Positions 1 through 10,450 of a stretch of DNA of 64,000 nt are shown here, one piece after another; position 1 is the first letter of the stretch, and the number at the start of each line of letters is the position of its first letter. This DNA is from Cantharellus purpuraceus (taxonomy: Eukaryota; Basidiomycota; Agaricomycetes; Cantharellales; Hydnaceae): assembly GCA_025174535.1 (NCBI GenBank), contig JALBUN010000001.1:3720001-3784000 (forward strand), written 5' to 3'. The notes below the pieces were generated by a model. It ran no database searches and was not told the DNA's origin. It saw only the letters and a program-made list of their open reading frames with translations. Both the position numbers and the translations under genes were made by a program.

Positions 1-1436
1 ATTTCTCTGACAGAAAAACGGATAGACAGATCTATAGCTTGTGAAATAACAGCATTAATAGTGCCATCAAATAATTGGAGCGATATCGGAGTTATGGTGT
101 ATGGAGTTTATGTAAATTGGAAAAAGAGGAATTGAGGAAACAATGAGTAGAACCAGAGTCAATTAATGCTTGGATAGCGGTATCAGGAATGGAGTTGGAG
201 TACACAAGGAGGGTAAGGGAGTTGGAGTGGGAAAGAGTGGATGCGTTCAGGCAGACCTTGTTTGTCATACGGGGAGTATCAATGCAGCCCTCAGCCCATA
301 CAGAGACTATAGGACTGCTTACTATTTTTTTGGGTCCGTCGTGGCATTGGTGGCACAGCCCTTTGCCTTTGCTGCAGATGAGGTTGCCTTGTTGCAATCC
401 TTGGCTTGGTGGCCAGGTTTTCCACAGAACAGACAGAGGTTGTTGTCCATGTGATGCTGGCATTCCTGCTGGGTACGTTTTCCGTCCTTCCCCAGCTTGG
501 TGGAGAGGTCCAGAGTACTCTTGTGAGCTCTGGAGTTATTGCTGGTGCTGGAGTTGTTCTGACCGGAACTGGAAGTGGCTTACCTGTGTTTGACTTCTGG
601 CCTGAGTTGGTAGTAGTCTTCTTATCAGACCCCTTGTTGGACTTTGGGGTCTTGTCCGATGATTTGTCCAATTTGTTGTTAGCCAAATTTTCGCAGGAGA
701 CCTCAGATTGATGTTCCCAATAACAGGCATCGATAGATTGGGCGAGCTTGCAAAGGTTAACCAAAGTATCTGGCTTACTGACGTGTGATATCTCGTCCTT
801 GATGCGGGATGGGAGTCCAACGTAAAATTGGTGTCGGAGTGTGGCATCGCCCCATTGGACTTTTGGGACTAGCTGCTGGAAGCTCACAATGTATTTTGCA
901 ATTTTGTGATTTTCCTTCATCTGAAGTCGATCGAGTTTGTTCTCGGCATCGGCCTTGGGGTTGTAAGGACCGAAATTGGTCTGAAGTTTGGAGATGAAGT
1001 CGGAGTAGTCATCTGACCATATCAGCTCATCGGAGTCGTCCATGAGGGCTGGCTTGAAGTAGTCCAGTGTGGTGCCCTTGAGATAGGACATGGTGAAGGT
1101 GACCTTTGCCCAATTGGATGTGAATGTGTTGGGGCAGTCATGGAAGTTCAACCAGCATTGCACCAAGAATGGCTGGAGCTTTTGTGGATCGGAGCCATCA
1201 AATGGGTCAGGTTCTCAGACCTTGGTCCAGGACTTAGGGGCTTGTGGGTTATGGATGCTGCTGGCGAGCAGGGAGATGGCTTGTGCCAGATTTGGAGAGG
1301 GCGGAGTGTCGTCTTCTTCATTGATGGCCTCTATGTGGTCCGTCGGTTCTTCGACAACCTCAGGGATGGTGTCGATGCTGGGAGCGGGCACCTCGATGGT
1401 TTGTGCATGTTCAGAATTGGTGGTGGATCATGGCAT
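1..1436 (-). pseudogene. Gypsy family A gag and protease fragment (copy A1)
   Basis: Capsid/nucleocapsid gene and the start of pol from an LTR retrotransposon. The ATG is at 1436 on the minus strand. Gag is recognisable to about 320 by alignment with the better copy at 53786-54904: the acidic N-terminus, the gag core containing YIVSFQQL, and a basic Ser/Asn-rich linker. The zinc knuckle region is frame-disrupted. The protease signature ALIDSGSTH lies near 150-175, and the copy runs off the window. In-frame TGA codons and indels show that it is dead. At about 915-935 this copy keeps a CGA arginine codon that is TGA in the 54-kb copy, which helps to polarise the mutations. Confidence 0.85.
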
Positions 1437-1468
1437 TGGTAGGGGTGAGTATGGCAGTTCAAATATAC

Positions 1469-1984
1469 TGTTACACACTAGGTCCGATTGGGGGTCAGAG
1501 ATTGGGTCGGAGGTTTGGTCAGAGTCAGAGAAGGAGTCAGGTACATCGTGGGGGTTGGAATGGACTTGGCTTCAGCTTATATGCTGCACCCTCACTAATA
1601 CCGGTGTCTGAGATTTCAGAGATGGAGTATGACTTAGAGAGTTAGGATCGGACTTAGGAACTAGGCATGATTTGATATTCAAACTGGGGAATGAATTCCC
1701 CAGTCAGGCAACTTAAATACATATTTGAAATCTAATAATAATTACTCCGGTAATGGGTCTCCAAGGCCAACGGCCTTACATGAGTATGTCTGAGTCCGAC
1801 AGGGATAAATTATGGTGATGCTGATGCATCAATTGGAACTGGAGACAGATGGGCAGAATTGACGGTGACAATCGGACAGGTAGATGGAGATGTGGTGTTT
1901 TCCAAATGGAGTATAGATTTTATATGCGCAGGGATCTGAGTGGATCGGACAGGGATCTGGGCGTTAATGAATATAGTCATAACA
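1469..1984 (-). repeat. LTR of Gypsy family A (5' LTR of copy A1)
   Basis: The sequence is bounded by TG...CA when read on the minus strand (TGTTATGAC... to ...GTGTAACA). It aligns with the LTRs at 53206-53757 and 60571-61071 and carries the conserved hairpin CTGGGGA/TCCCCAG found in all family A LTRs. It lies directly upstream of the minus-strand gag of copy A1. The right flank is gag sequence in the opposite orientation, so A1 is inserted in another family A copy. Confidence 0.85.
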
Positions 1985-2357
1985 CTGGACTACTTCAAGC
2001 CAGCACTCATGGATGACTCTGATGACACTATATGGTCAGAGGACTACTCCAACTTCATCTCCAAACTCCAGACCAATTTCAGTCCTTACAACCCCAAGGC
2101 CAATGCCAAGAATGAACTCAATTGACTTCAGATGAAGGAAAATCACAAAATCACTAAGTACATTGTGAGCTTCCAACAGCTAGCCCCAAAAGTCCAATGG
2201 GGTGATGCCACACTCTGATGCCAATTTTATGTTGGCCTCCCATCCCACATCAAGGATGAGGTATCATGTGTTGGGAAACCAGACACCCTAGTCAACCTTT
2301 GCAAACTTGCCCAATCCATCAACACCTGTTACTGGGAGCATCACTCTGAGGTCTCTG
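1985..2357 (+). pseudogene. Gypsy family A gag fragment
   Basis: Middle of a family A gag on the plus strand, homologous to 54160-54530, including the MKENHKITKYIVSFQQL block. At least two TGA codons interrupt it, including the position that is CGA in copy A1. It begins at the LTR of copy A1 and ends at the MITE. It is a non-functional remnant. Confidence 0.8.
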
Positions 2358-2358
2358 A

Positions 2359-2894
2359 CACTTGTTCAGGAATACAACAAATACATATATACAACCTATT
2401 TTCCTCAAATTTTACACAATACACTTCAATTCAAACTTATTTTCATATTTCAACATGATTCTCAAATTTTACACAATATACTAGATTAGAACATATTTTC
2501 ATATTTTGGCATAATTCTCAAAAATAATTGTTTTTTCCCCATTTACTGGTGGCAACTCTCTTGAGGGAACATCCAAATATCATTGATTCTTTCTTATACA
2601 ATACTTGTAACATAATTTGAACTATCTTTAATCCCCACCTGGTATTTGTATATCTAAATACCCTATATAATACCAATTATATTAATACAGACATTCCTAT
2701 TATATCCATGTAAATGATTATGTTCATCTCAACCAAATATCTCATCTTTTAAAGTTTATTAAAATATAGAATATATGTTTATATTTATGAAAATTTCACA
2801 CATCTGAAATCTTTTAAGATATCCAAATTGTAACTCCCTGGCTTTATGTATCATTGAAATTCTGATGTATATGAGATATACATTAGAATTTCTC
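2359..2894 (-). mobile_element. MITE M, copy truncated at one end
   Basis: AT-rich non-coding repeat. It is the reverse complement of the complete copy at 48401-48962. The terminal motif CACTTGTTCAG is present at the left. The right end stops at the internal palindrome (near 2854-2890, 17-bp arms with one mismatch), so about 30 bp and the other terminus are missing. No coding capacity is seen. Confidence 0.7.
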
Positions 2895-3749
2895 ATGTGA
2901 CTCAGGGTCAACTTACCTTTAGAGTCATAGGGAAGATGGTATTGGTGGACATTTCTATTGTTCTTTTATATGACTCACCCCTGTTTCATCTTTTAATTCA
3001 TTCATACACAACTTACTCATCCTTGTTCTATTTTTGGTTCTTTTATTACTCATCACCTCCTATTCTTACAAAGATTACCCCTATCTGTCACTTCATTTCT
3101 CCATGATTTCCCCATTAGTAGTTCAACTTCACACACTTTGTCAGCTGGCTTGATCAGCATTTCTTGCATCATATTGCATCATTTGCTCCTCATATTGTGT
3201 TGTTGTGCCCTGGGGATTTGTATATAAAAGGGTACTAGTTTTTGCCTTTTGGATCAATCAACAAGTTTTCAGCCAATGCTCTAAAGTCAAAGTCCATGCT
3301 CTAAGTCTACGCTCTACGCTCTACATCACAATCCATTAGCTCTACACTGAGGTAAAGCACCTTGGTTCAACCATCAGATTTCCTTCCCCCACCAAGAGGT
3401 TGCATCTCCCAAAACCAGCCTTCACATACCTCCCAACCAGGCTCCCCATCATCCTCCAGTCACAGAGCACGATCAACCATCTTGCCAGAAAGTCCCAGAG
3501 CACAATCTACCATCTTGACCGTCCTTTTCACTCCCCATCATCCTCCAATCACAGAGCACTATAAATTGGCTCAACAGCACCCTCTTCATTCACCCTCACT
3601 AGCAGTATACTATTACACTTGCTAATTACCCAGTACTACCCCTCAGCTTGACAGTTCTTTGGCATGCTGAATGACTGCATTACACACCGTCTGTTTGCTA
3701 GGACTGCTGCACGCAGGCTTATAGGATCTATTCCATAAGTGAACCAACA
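2895..3749 (+). repeat. LTR B, 3' portion
   Basis: Aligns with 50530-51299, the second part of the 1.4-kb unit B. It has a TATA box (TATATAAAAGGG near 3222) and ends at ...GAACCAACA. A short minisatellite-like run built on CAGAGCACRATC lies at 3460-3560. The 5' part with the small ORF is missing here. Immediately downstream is GCGC followed by the antisense gene of family A, the same 4-bp flank as at 51300. Confidence 0.75.
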
Positions 3750-5403
3750 GCGCAAGGTCAAGGAGCTTGTGGCCACAATGGAGGCTGTGAGGCTGAAGGA
3801 AGTGGAGGAACAGGCACACAAGTTAGAGGCTGCCATGGAAGTAGAGGAGGAGGTGACTGGGGCAGGGACAACTAGTCAGCCAGGGAGTCCAAGTGTACCA
3901 GTACAGGCATAGACCCCTGAGGTCACCATTATCTCGGTCACATGGATGGAGTTGACCCATCTGACACCTGTCCCACTGGTAGGCTCACCAGTGCATTTGT
4001 GACCACAGCTGTTGTTTGCAGTGGGTGTGGCTGAAGAAGATGATGTAGTGGAGGTGGAGAAGGTGGACCCTGATGTGGACATGGAGCTGGATGCAAATGC
4101 GGAGTCTGAGGCAGGTGTGGATGTTGGGATGGATACAGGGCCTGACCCAACATTGAATCGTTACAAGGAGATGGCTTGGGTAGCCACAGTTGAAGCTTGC
4201 AAACAGGTGGAGCTATATGCCACTACCACCAAGAAGAACCTTGAGGTCGTGGTCTTCTCATTGAAGGCATACCTGAGTGCTGATATGGAGAAGCGGGAGA
4301 CAGATTGTTCATTGGTGTCTTAGTTCACACTGTTGCACAGAACTCAACCAAGTGTATTGGTTGGGTGATGTGTTGTACAGTGTGGTAGTGTCTAAGTTCT
4401 GTCTACTATATGTGGACCCACATGTATACTGGGTCCACTGGCTTACATAATAACTATACATATACACCCTATGGGTGCATATATCTACCAAGAGGGCAGT
4501 ATTCCTTCAGGGAATACTGCATATATTAATTGTACTTATATGTTATAGTAAGTAAGTACCTTGGGTACTTACACAGATCATAGGGTCATATGGCATAAGG
4601 TGGAGGATCATGTATTAGCAACTCATACAAAGGAGCTGTGTTTTGCTAGGTCAGCGATCCAGCTTCACAAGTGTGAGATGGAGAAGGCTGCAGTGGAGCA
4701 GCAGGACAAGGAGGAGAGGGAAAACTTGGAGGCTGCATTGAGAAGGAGTGGACCACCCAAGGCTCTGGCTCCAATGGAGCTGTTTGGCAGACCTGGCATG
4801 ATATGTGACTTGTGTCATGATGCAGGCATGGAGTGTATATGGCCCACTGATCCAACCTGCCAACTTCAGTCCTGTAATTGTTGTTGGGGTTGGAAAGGAG
4901 GGTGCAGGATCAATGGCAAGTTCAATCCCTGAAGTCAGAGTGTCAAACCCTGACCAGTGGTACAAGGGGGGGCAGAGAAAGGATTGGAAGGTCATCCAAC
5001 CAAAAGGCAGCAGATGGAGATGGGTGCTGTGGCAGCTGGAGATAGTGGTGTCAGATCAGAGGGAGCAATGACTGGCACAGGCACAGGGCACGTATCCGCA
5101 CCCAACAGTACTGTGGGCCAGTTTATCAGGCTGGTTAACATACAGTCAGAGCATCTCCAACAGACAGAAGGGTTGTTAGTGGACTTGGTGAAGATGATGA
5201 AATGGAAGGAGGTTCTGGAGGGTTGATGAACTGCTGAGTTGCATTAACTGTGGAAGTTCATGGCCCCCCTGGATGAGGATTTGGACATGGGGGATGAAAA
5301 GGATTGGGTATCAGATGTGAAGAGTGATGATGAGTCAGAGATGGCATTGGAGACAGAGGTTGAGGTAGACAAGGGGAAAGGAAAAAGGAAGCGTGATGTA
5401 TAA
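3750..5403 (+). pseudogene. Family A antisense accessory gene (copy), Zn2Cys6-like/coiled-coil protein
   Basis: Homologue of the best-preserved copy at 58714-60429 (minus). It lacks the N-terminal Glu/Lys/Arg-rich coiled coil and starts in the KVKEL region. An acidic linker follows, then the segment with two C-x2-C-x6-C motifs (about 4806-4915; some cysteines have been replaced), and an acidic/basic tail that stops at TAA 5401-5403. It is opposite in strand to the adjacent pol at 5594-7775, as in other copies. A solo LTR (4306-4573) splits it. Several stops and frame changes make it a pseudogene. Confidence 0.8.
4306..4573 (-). repeat. Solo LTR of family G, TSD CAGAT
   Basis: A 268-bp unit with TG...CA ends, flanked by the perfect 5-bp duplication CAGAT (4301-4305 and 4574-4578). 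It interrupts the antisense gene between codons that are contiguous in other copies. It contains several hairpins, for example CAGTATTCC/GGAATACTG at 4497-4519 and AAGTACC/GGTACTT near its right end. It is homologous to 46132-46397. Confidence 0.92.
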
Positions 5404-5593
5404 CTTAAAAATGAATTTGATTGTAATATTTCAGAACAGATTTGAGAATAGTGGAAGTTTTGACTTGTAATTAGAAGGAGAAAAAGTGGGTTGGAGTGAG
5501 GTTTTTCAGAGGTTGGGTAGACTTGTAATTTCCTTTGTGAATTGTAATAAAAGATGATGCAGAATAATAGAGTTGGAGTCAATGATAGAACTT

Positions 5594-7775
5594 GAAAATT
5601 TGTAAGAGAACCAGGTTTGTCTGGATACACGGAGTGAAAATCAGAGATGGATTTGGATGTATGATTGAGTTCAGATGCAGAGATCCATGAGGACTCTTTG
5701 TCAGTGCCTTTGTATCCAGTCCATTTGACTAGGTACTGGAGCTTGCACTTGTACTGACAATCAATCTTTGAGTCCAGGATCTCAGATATCTCATATTCGT
5801 TATCTCCTTCAGATGATTGGAGGAGGCAAGGATTGGATGCAACTGGGAATCTTGTTTGTAGTAGCAGGTTCAAGCATTGATATATGGAAGACTGGGTGAA
5901 CTGCTCAGAAGTGGTCAGGGAGTTGGAGGGTGAAGGACCTACTGCCTGCATGAGCGATGACCTCATAAGGACCTAAGTATTTCTTGGAGAGTTTCTTCAA
6001 TGGACAGGCCAGAAGTGTTCAGCCTTGATGAATACTTTATCTCTGATTCACAGGTCTGGAGCCAGGATATGGCATCAGTCTGCAGAGACTTGGTATCATT
6101 TCTGGGCATCAGAGATTGTTTCACAGAGATGTTGGTGTAATTGGTCGAGGTCAGTTACAAATTGGCAGGCTTTGGTGGAGGTGAGTTCCTTCTCTGGGTG
6201 GATGGTGACGTTTGGATGGTAACCTTTATTAGCAAAGAACGGAGAGATGCCAGTAGTTGCATTTGGGGCATTGTTGTAGGCAAACTCTGCTATCGGAAGT
6301 AGATCAGCCCAGTTGTCCTGTTGATAATTACAATAGACTCAGAGATATTGTTCCAGGGACTGATTCATTCGCTCTGTTTGTCCGTCTCCCTCAGGATGGT
6401 ATCTGGAGGTGAAATGAAGCTTCATGTCGAGAGCCTTTCCTAATGTGCAGAAGAAGGAGGACATGAACTCTGAATCCTGATCAGATGTGACATGCGATGG
6501 GACTCCATGTTTAGAGAACATGTGGAGAATGAACAACTTAGCTAGTAAGGCGGAGGTGATAGTGTCATGCATCGTAATGAATGGTGACTGTTTAGTGAAC
6601 CTGTCAACAATCACAGGTATGGTGTCATATCTGAGCAATGGGGGGAGCTTCTCTATGAAATCCATGGAGATGGAGTTCCATGGTTGCTCTGGTACCAGAA
6701 GTTGCTTAAGCATTCCATAGGGTTTGTGCCTTTGCAATTTTGAGCACATACATGTGGTACAAGAGTTACAGTAGTGTTGAACGTACTCTCACATTTTTGG
6801 CCATATGTAGTCTCATTGGATTAACTCTTGTGTGCAGTTTTGCCCAAAATGGCCCAAAATCAGGTGATCATGATAATACTGCAAAACTCAGAGTCAGAGA
6901 CCATTGGCGTCAGGGACGTATATCTGGTCATTGTGTTGGAGGGGTCCTTTGGGGTCAAGTGACCACTTTGGATCAGAAGGGTCATCCAAGTGTTTAACTG
7001 CAACAGGATCAGATCAGAGTAATGAGCAGATGTCAGAGCAGAGTTGGTCAATGTCCATGATGGTATCAGCTCAGAGGGTGGGAGTCATGAGGGTGGATGC
7101 TTGTAGGGACAATGCCAGCTGCTCGTTAGTGAACACAGGATGAAAGTTGTGTGGATTTATGGTGGCATAGTTGCTACTCCCTTCTTTAGGGTAGACATCC
7201 CAGTGTCTAGTTAACACATCAGGTTTTGCTCCAGGTCAACCAGGGTGGAAGTGAATAACAAGATTGAATTGAGACAGGTATTTGGACCATCAGACTTGTC
7301 TCTGGGTGAGTAGTTTCATTGTGGAGAAGTATTCCAAGTTCTTGTGGTCCATTATGACGTCCACCAGGTCAGAGGGGCCTTTGAGGTAGTGTCTCCATAT
7401 CCGGAAGGCTTCATATATGGCAAGGAGCTCTTTGTCATGGACATCATAATTCAGTTCGGGGGGTGTAAATGTACAGGAGTGAAAAGTGATTGGATGGACA
7501 GGATTGCAGCAAGTGCATAGTCAGAGGCATCGGTTTCTAATAGGATAGGAATGTCTGGAACCCAATGAGTCAGTATTGGAGCAGAAGTAAAGGCCTTCTT
7601 CAAGGTCTCAAAGCTCTGTCTACATTTGTCAGTGAAATTCCATTGGGTACCCTTCCTAGTAAGTTGGGTGAGCGGAACGGTGATATCGGAGTAGCCATAA
7701 ATGAAGTGGCAGTAGAAGTTGGCGAACCCCAGGAAGGACTGTACGTCTTTGACTTTCCGCGGTTCTGGCCACTCC
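5594..7775 (-). pseudogene. Gypsy family A pol (RT end, RNase H, integrase, chromodomain)
   Basis: Minus-strand remnant of pol. From high to low coordinates it carries the end of reverse transcriptase (FLGFANFYCHF), RNase H (ETDASDYALAA), integrase (MDFIEKLPP; SDQDSEF; HPEGDGQTERMNQSL) and the chromodomain (YLVKWTGYKGTDKESSW). Many stops and small indels are present. The original stop after ...LMNL has changed to a sense codon. At the integrase DGQTERMNQ site this copy keeps a CGA arginine codon that is TGA in three other copies. Its 5' part is cut at 7775 by LTR E. Confidence 0.88.
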
Positions 7776-9199
7776 TGTTTTGGAACCTGCAAAATTATGG
7801 TGTTAGGGCAAACTCTAAATCACCACAATTCCATGAACGAACAGCTGAGAAGAATATCAAACCCTGCTGCAGCACAACTCCAGAAACAATTTAACGTTTG
7901 TACTTTGGTTACAATCCTTTGTATTGGTCAATGCAGACTATACACAGAAAAGTAATATGTTTCTTAGCAGCAAGAAATGAATAAGACTTCCAGAGTCTAG
8001 AGTTCATGGACACTTAGGGGTCCAGATATTCCAAAAAGAGGGAATGCACTTAGAGGCTAAAGAAAGTAGGTGGATGAATCCAACTGTCCAACCAGTGGCA
8101 CTCAGAAGCGGGTAACAGTGATGTGTGAAGCAGTCTAGCAACTGCTTCACACAAGTTCAAGTTTCTAATGCTCTGCAAAGGCAGTACATACTAGTTACTT
8201 AAACAAGAGCACTAATGACAGGACTATTGACAGACAATCTCACCCTGTAGATTTGTAGTCACGTGAGGCAGATACTACACTCACGCCCAAAGCAGGACAA
8301 TCACTACATTGAGTGCAATCAAGTACAGTTACACAACTGTAAAAGATCCTTGAACTGGTAATCAACAGTTACTGAGATATAGAGGATGACACTGTATGTC
8401 ACTCTAGTCACACTGGTGTGCAGAAGATGGGTAGGATATGTTACTATTTCAGAGGCAGAATGACCTCCTTATATATTGTATTTACAGGGGCTGAGTAATG
8501 GTTCTGGAATATTCTACCTATTAATAGATGGAAACTACTGGAAGGTTGTGGAAGGTGGAAGAAAGGGGTAGAATATTCCAAGCAATCACAGGTTCTGATG
8601 ACTGCACTAACACTGATCAGGAGCTGAATAATGGTTCTGGAATGTTCTATCTAATAATAGAAGGAAACAGCTAGAATGTTATGGAAAGGGGTAGAATATT
8701 CCAAGGCAATCACCTGATTTGATCACCCATCACCTGATCTGATCCCTGAACTAGGCACTGATCAGGCAAAAAGAAGGGTGTCCACCCTGTTTTCTGCACT
8801 GGTTTGGACAGCCATGGATAGCCACATGTCAGGTGATGATCTGCATGGAAAATAGTGCCCTGAGAGGCTGTGGTTGTCAAGTTAGAGAATATTTATTGAT
8901 CAGAGACATCTGAGCTTGAATTCAGGCTGAATGCCTGGTCCAAAGGTGGATAGCCGGCTGTGTGAAGGTTTGTGGGTGCCTATGGGTCCACAACTGTAGC
9001 ACAGCAGAAATAAATGATTCTGGGCCGAGTTCTGCATGGAATATTCCCAGAAAAATATGGAAAAATAGAGAATATTTGAATAAGTCCATTCCAGGTACAA
9101 GCATCAAATATATGCTGATATTTAGGAATGGAAAAGCAAAGAATAGCACATTGGTGCTGCATAAATAGGATTTGATAGGGAAAAGGTGGTTCCCATACA
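7776..9199 (-). repeat. LTR E, full-length copy with mismatched flanks
   Basis: A 1.42-kb unit. Read on the minus strand it starts TGTATGGGAAC and ends CCAAAACA, as in the TSD-flanked copy at 43137-45287. Left flank is family A pol on the minus strand and right flank is family A pol on the plus strand, and no 5-bp duplication is present. The two sides therefore probably come from different insertions joined by recombination. No protein-coding gene is recognised inside. Confidence 0.8.
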
Positions 9200-9579
9200 T
9201 AGGTCCTTATGAGGTCATTGCTCGTGCAGGCAGCAGGTCCTTCACCCTTCGCCTCCCTGACCACTTCTGAGCAGTTCATCTGGTCTTCCATATATCAATG
9301 CTTGAACCTGCTACTACAAACAAGGTCTCCGGTCGCACGCAACCTCCACCTCCCCTGATCATCATCAAAGGAGATAATGAATATGAGATATCTGAGATCC
9401 TGGACTCGAAGATTGACCATTGATACAAATGCAAGTTCCAGTACTTAGTCAAATGGACTGGATACGAAGGCACTGATAAAGAGTCCTCATGGATCTCCAC
9501 GTCTGAACTTGATCATGCATCTGTCTCTGACTTTCACTCCGCTTATCCAGACAAACCTGGCCCTCTTATGAATCTTTAA
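9200..9579 (+). pseudogene. Gypsy family A pol 3' end (integrase C-terminus and chromodomain)
   Basis: Homologous to 58187-58566. It includes LGPYEVIARAGSRSFTLRL-like text and the chromodomain with YLVKWTGYEGTDKESSW, ending ...LMNL and TAA at 9577-9579. Two in-frame TGA codons lie at positions read as CGA in the A5 copy. Confidence 0.85.
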
Positions 9580-9731
9580 TTTTGATTACTAATGCTAATT
9601 CTATTATTTCACATCATCATTTTATTACAAGTCACAAGGGAAATTACAAGTCTGCCCAGAAAACTCCAAAGGAATCACTCCACCTCATTTTTCTCTGCTC
9701 CAAAATTTATAATCAAAATCATTTTCATCTC

Positions 9732-10450
9732 TTATACATTGTGTTTCCTTTTCCCCTTCCCCTTGTCTACCTCAGGCTCCGTCTCTGACTCATCATCACT
9801 CTCTACATCCGACACCCAATCTTTCTCATCCCCCATGTCTGAATCCTTGTCCAAAGGGGCCATGAACTTCCGCAGCCGACGTAACTCAGCCGTCTGCTGA
9901 CCCTCCAGAACCTCCTTCCGTTTCATCGTCTTCACCAAGTCCACTAGCAACCCCTCCGTCCACCGGAGGTGCTCCGATTGCAGGTTAACCAGCCAGATAA
10001 GCTGGCCCATGGTACTATTGGGTGCAGAGACGTGCCCCATACCTGCACTGGTTGTTGCCCCTTCCAATCTGACACCGCTACCCCCAGCTGCCACAGCACC
10101 CATCTCCATCCGCTGCTTTTTGGTTAGACAACCTTTCAATTCTTTCTCCACCCCTCCTTGTACCACTAGTCAGGGCTTGATGCTCCGACTCCAGGGATCA
10201 AACTTTCCATCAACCCTACACCCTCCTTTCCGACCCCAACAATGATCTCAGGACCGAAGGTGGTGAGTTGGGCCGGTAGGCCACACACACTCCATGCCTG
10301 CATCACAACACAAGTCACAAATGACACCGGGCCCACCAAATGGCTCCATCAGAGCCAGAGCCTTGGGTGGTCCACTCCTTCTCGACGTGGCCTCCAAGTG
10401 TTCCCTCTCCTCCTCCTTGCCTTCTCCATCTTGCGCTTGCGAAGCTGGAT
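9732..10450 (-). pseudogene. Family A antisense accessory gene, C-terminal half
   Basis: Downstream of and antisense to the pol fragment at 9200-9579, as in A5. It encodes the Zn2Cys6-like segment and the acidic tail ending near KGKGKRKHNV. At about 10450 it is fused to a gag on the same strand (see 10451-12985). The join lies within GCTGGATCCTGCTTAC, where the left part matches this gene and the right part matches the end of gag. Confidence 0.8.

Noticed and set aside
4806..4915. Independent host zinc-cluster transcription factor
   Set aside because: The same segment recurs in other copies, always next to family A pol or LTRs, so it belongs to the element.
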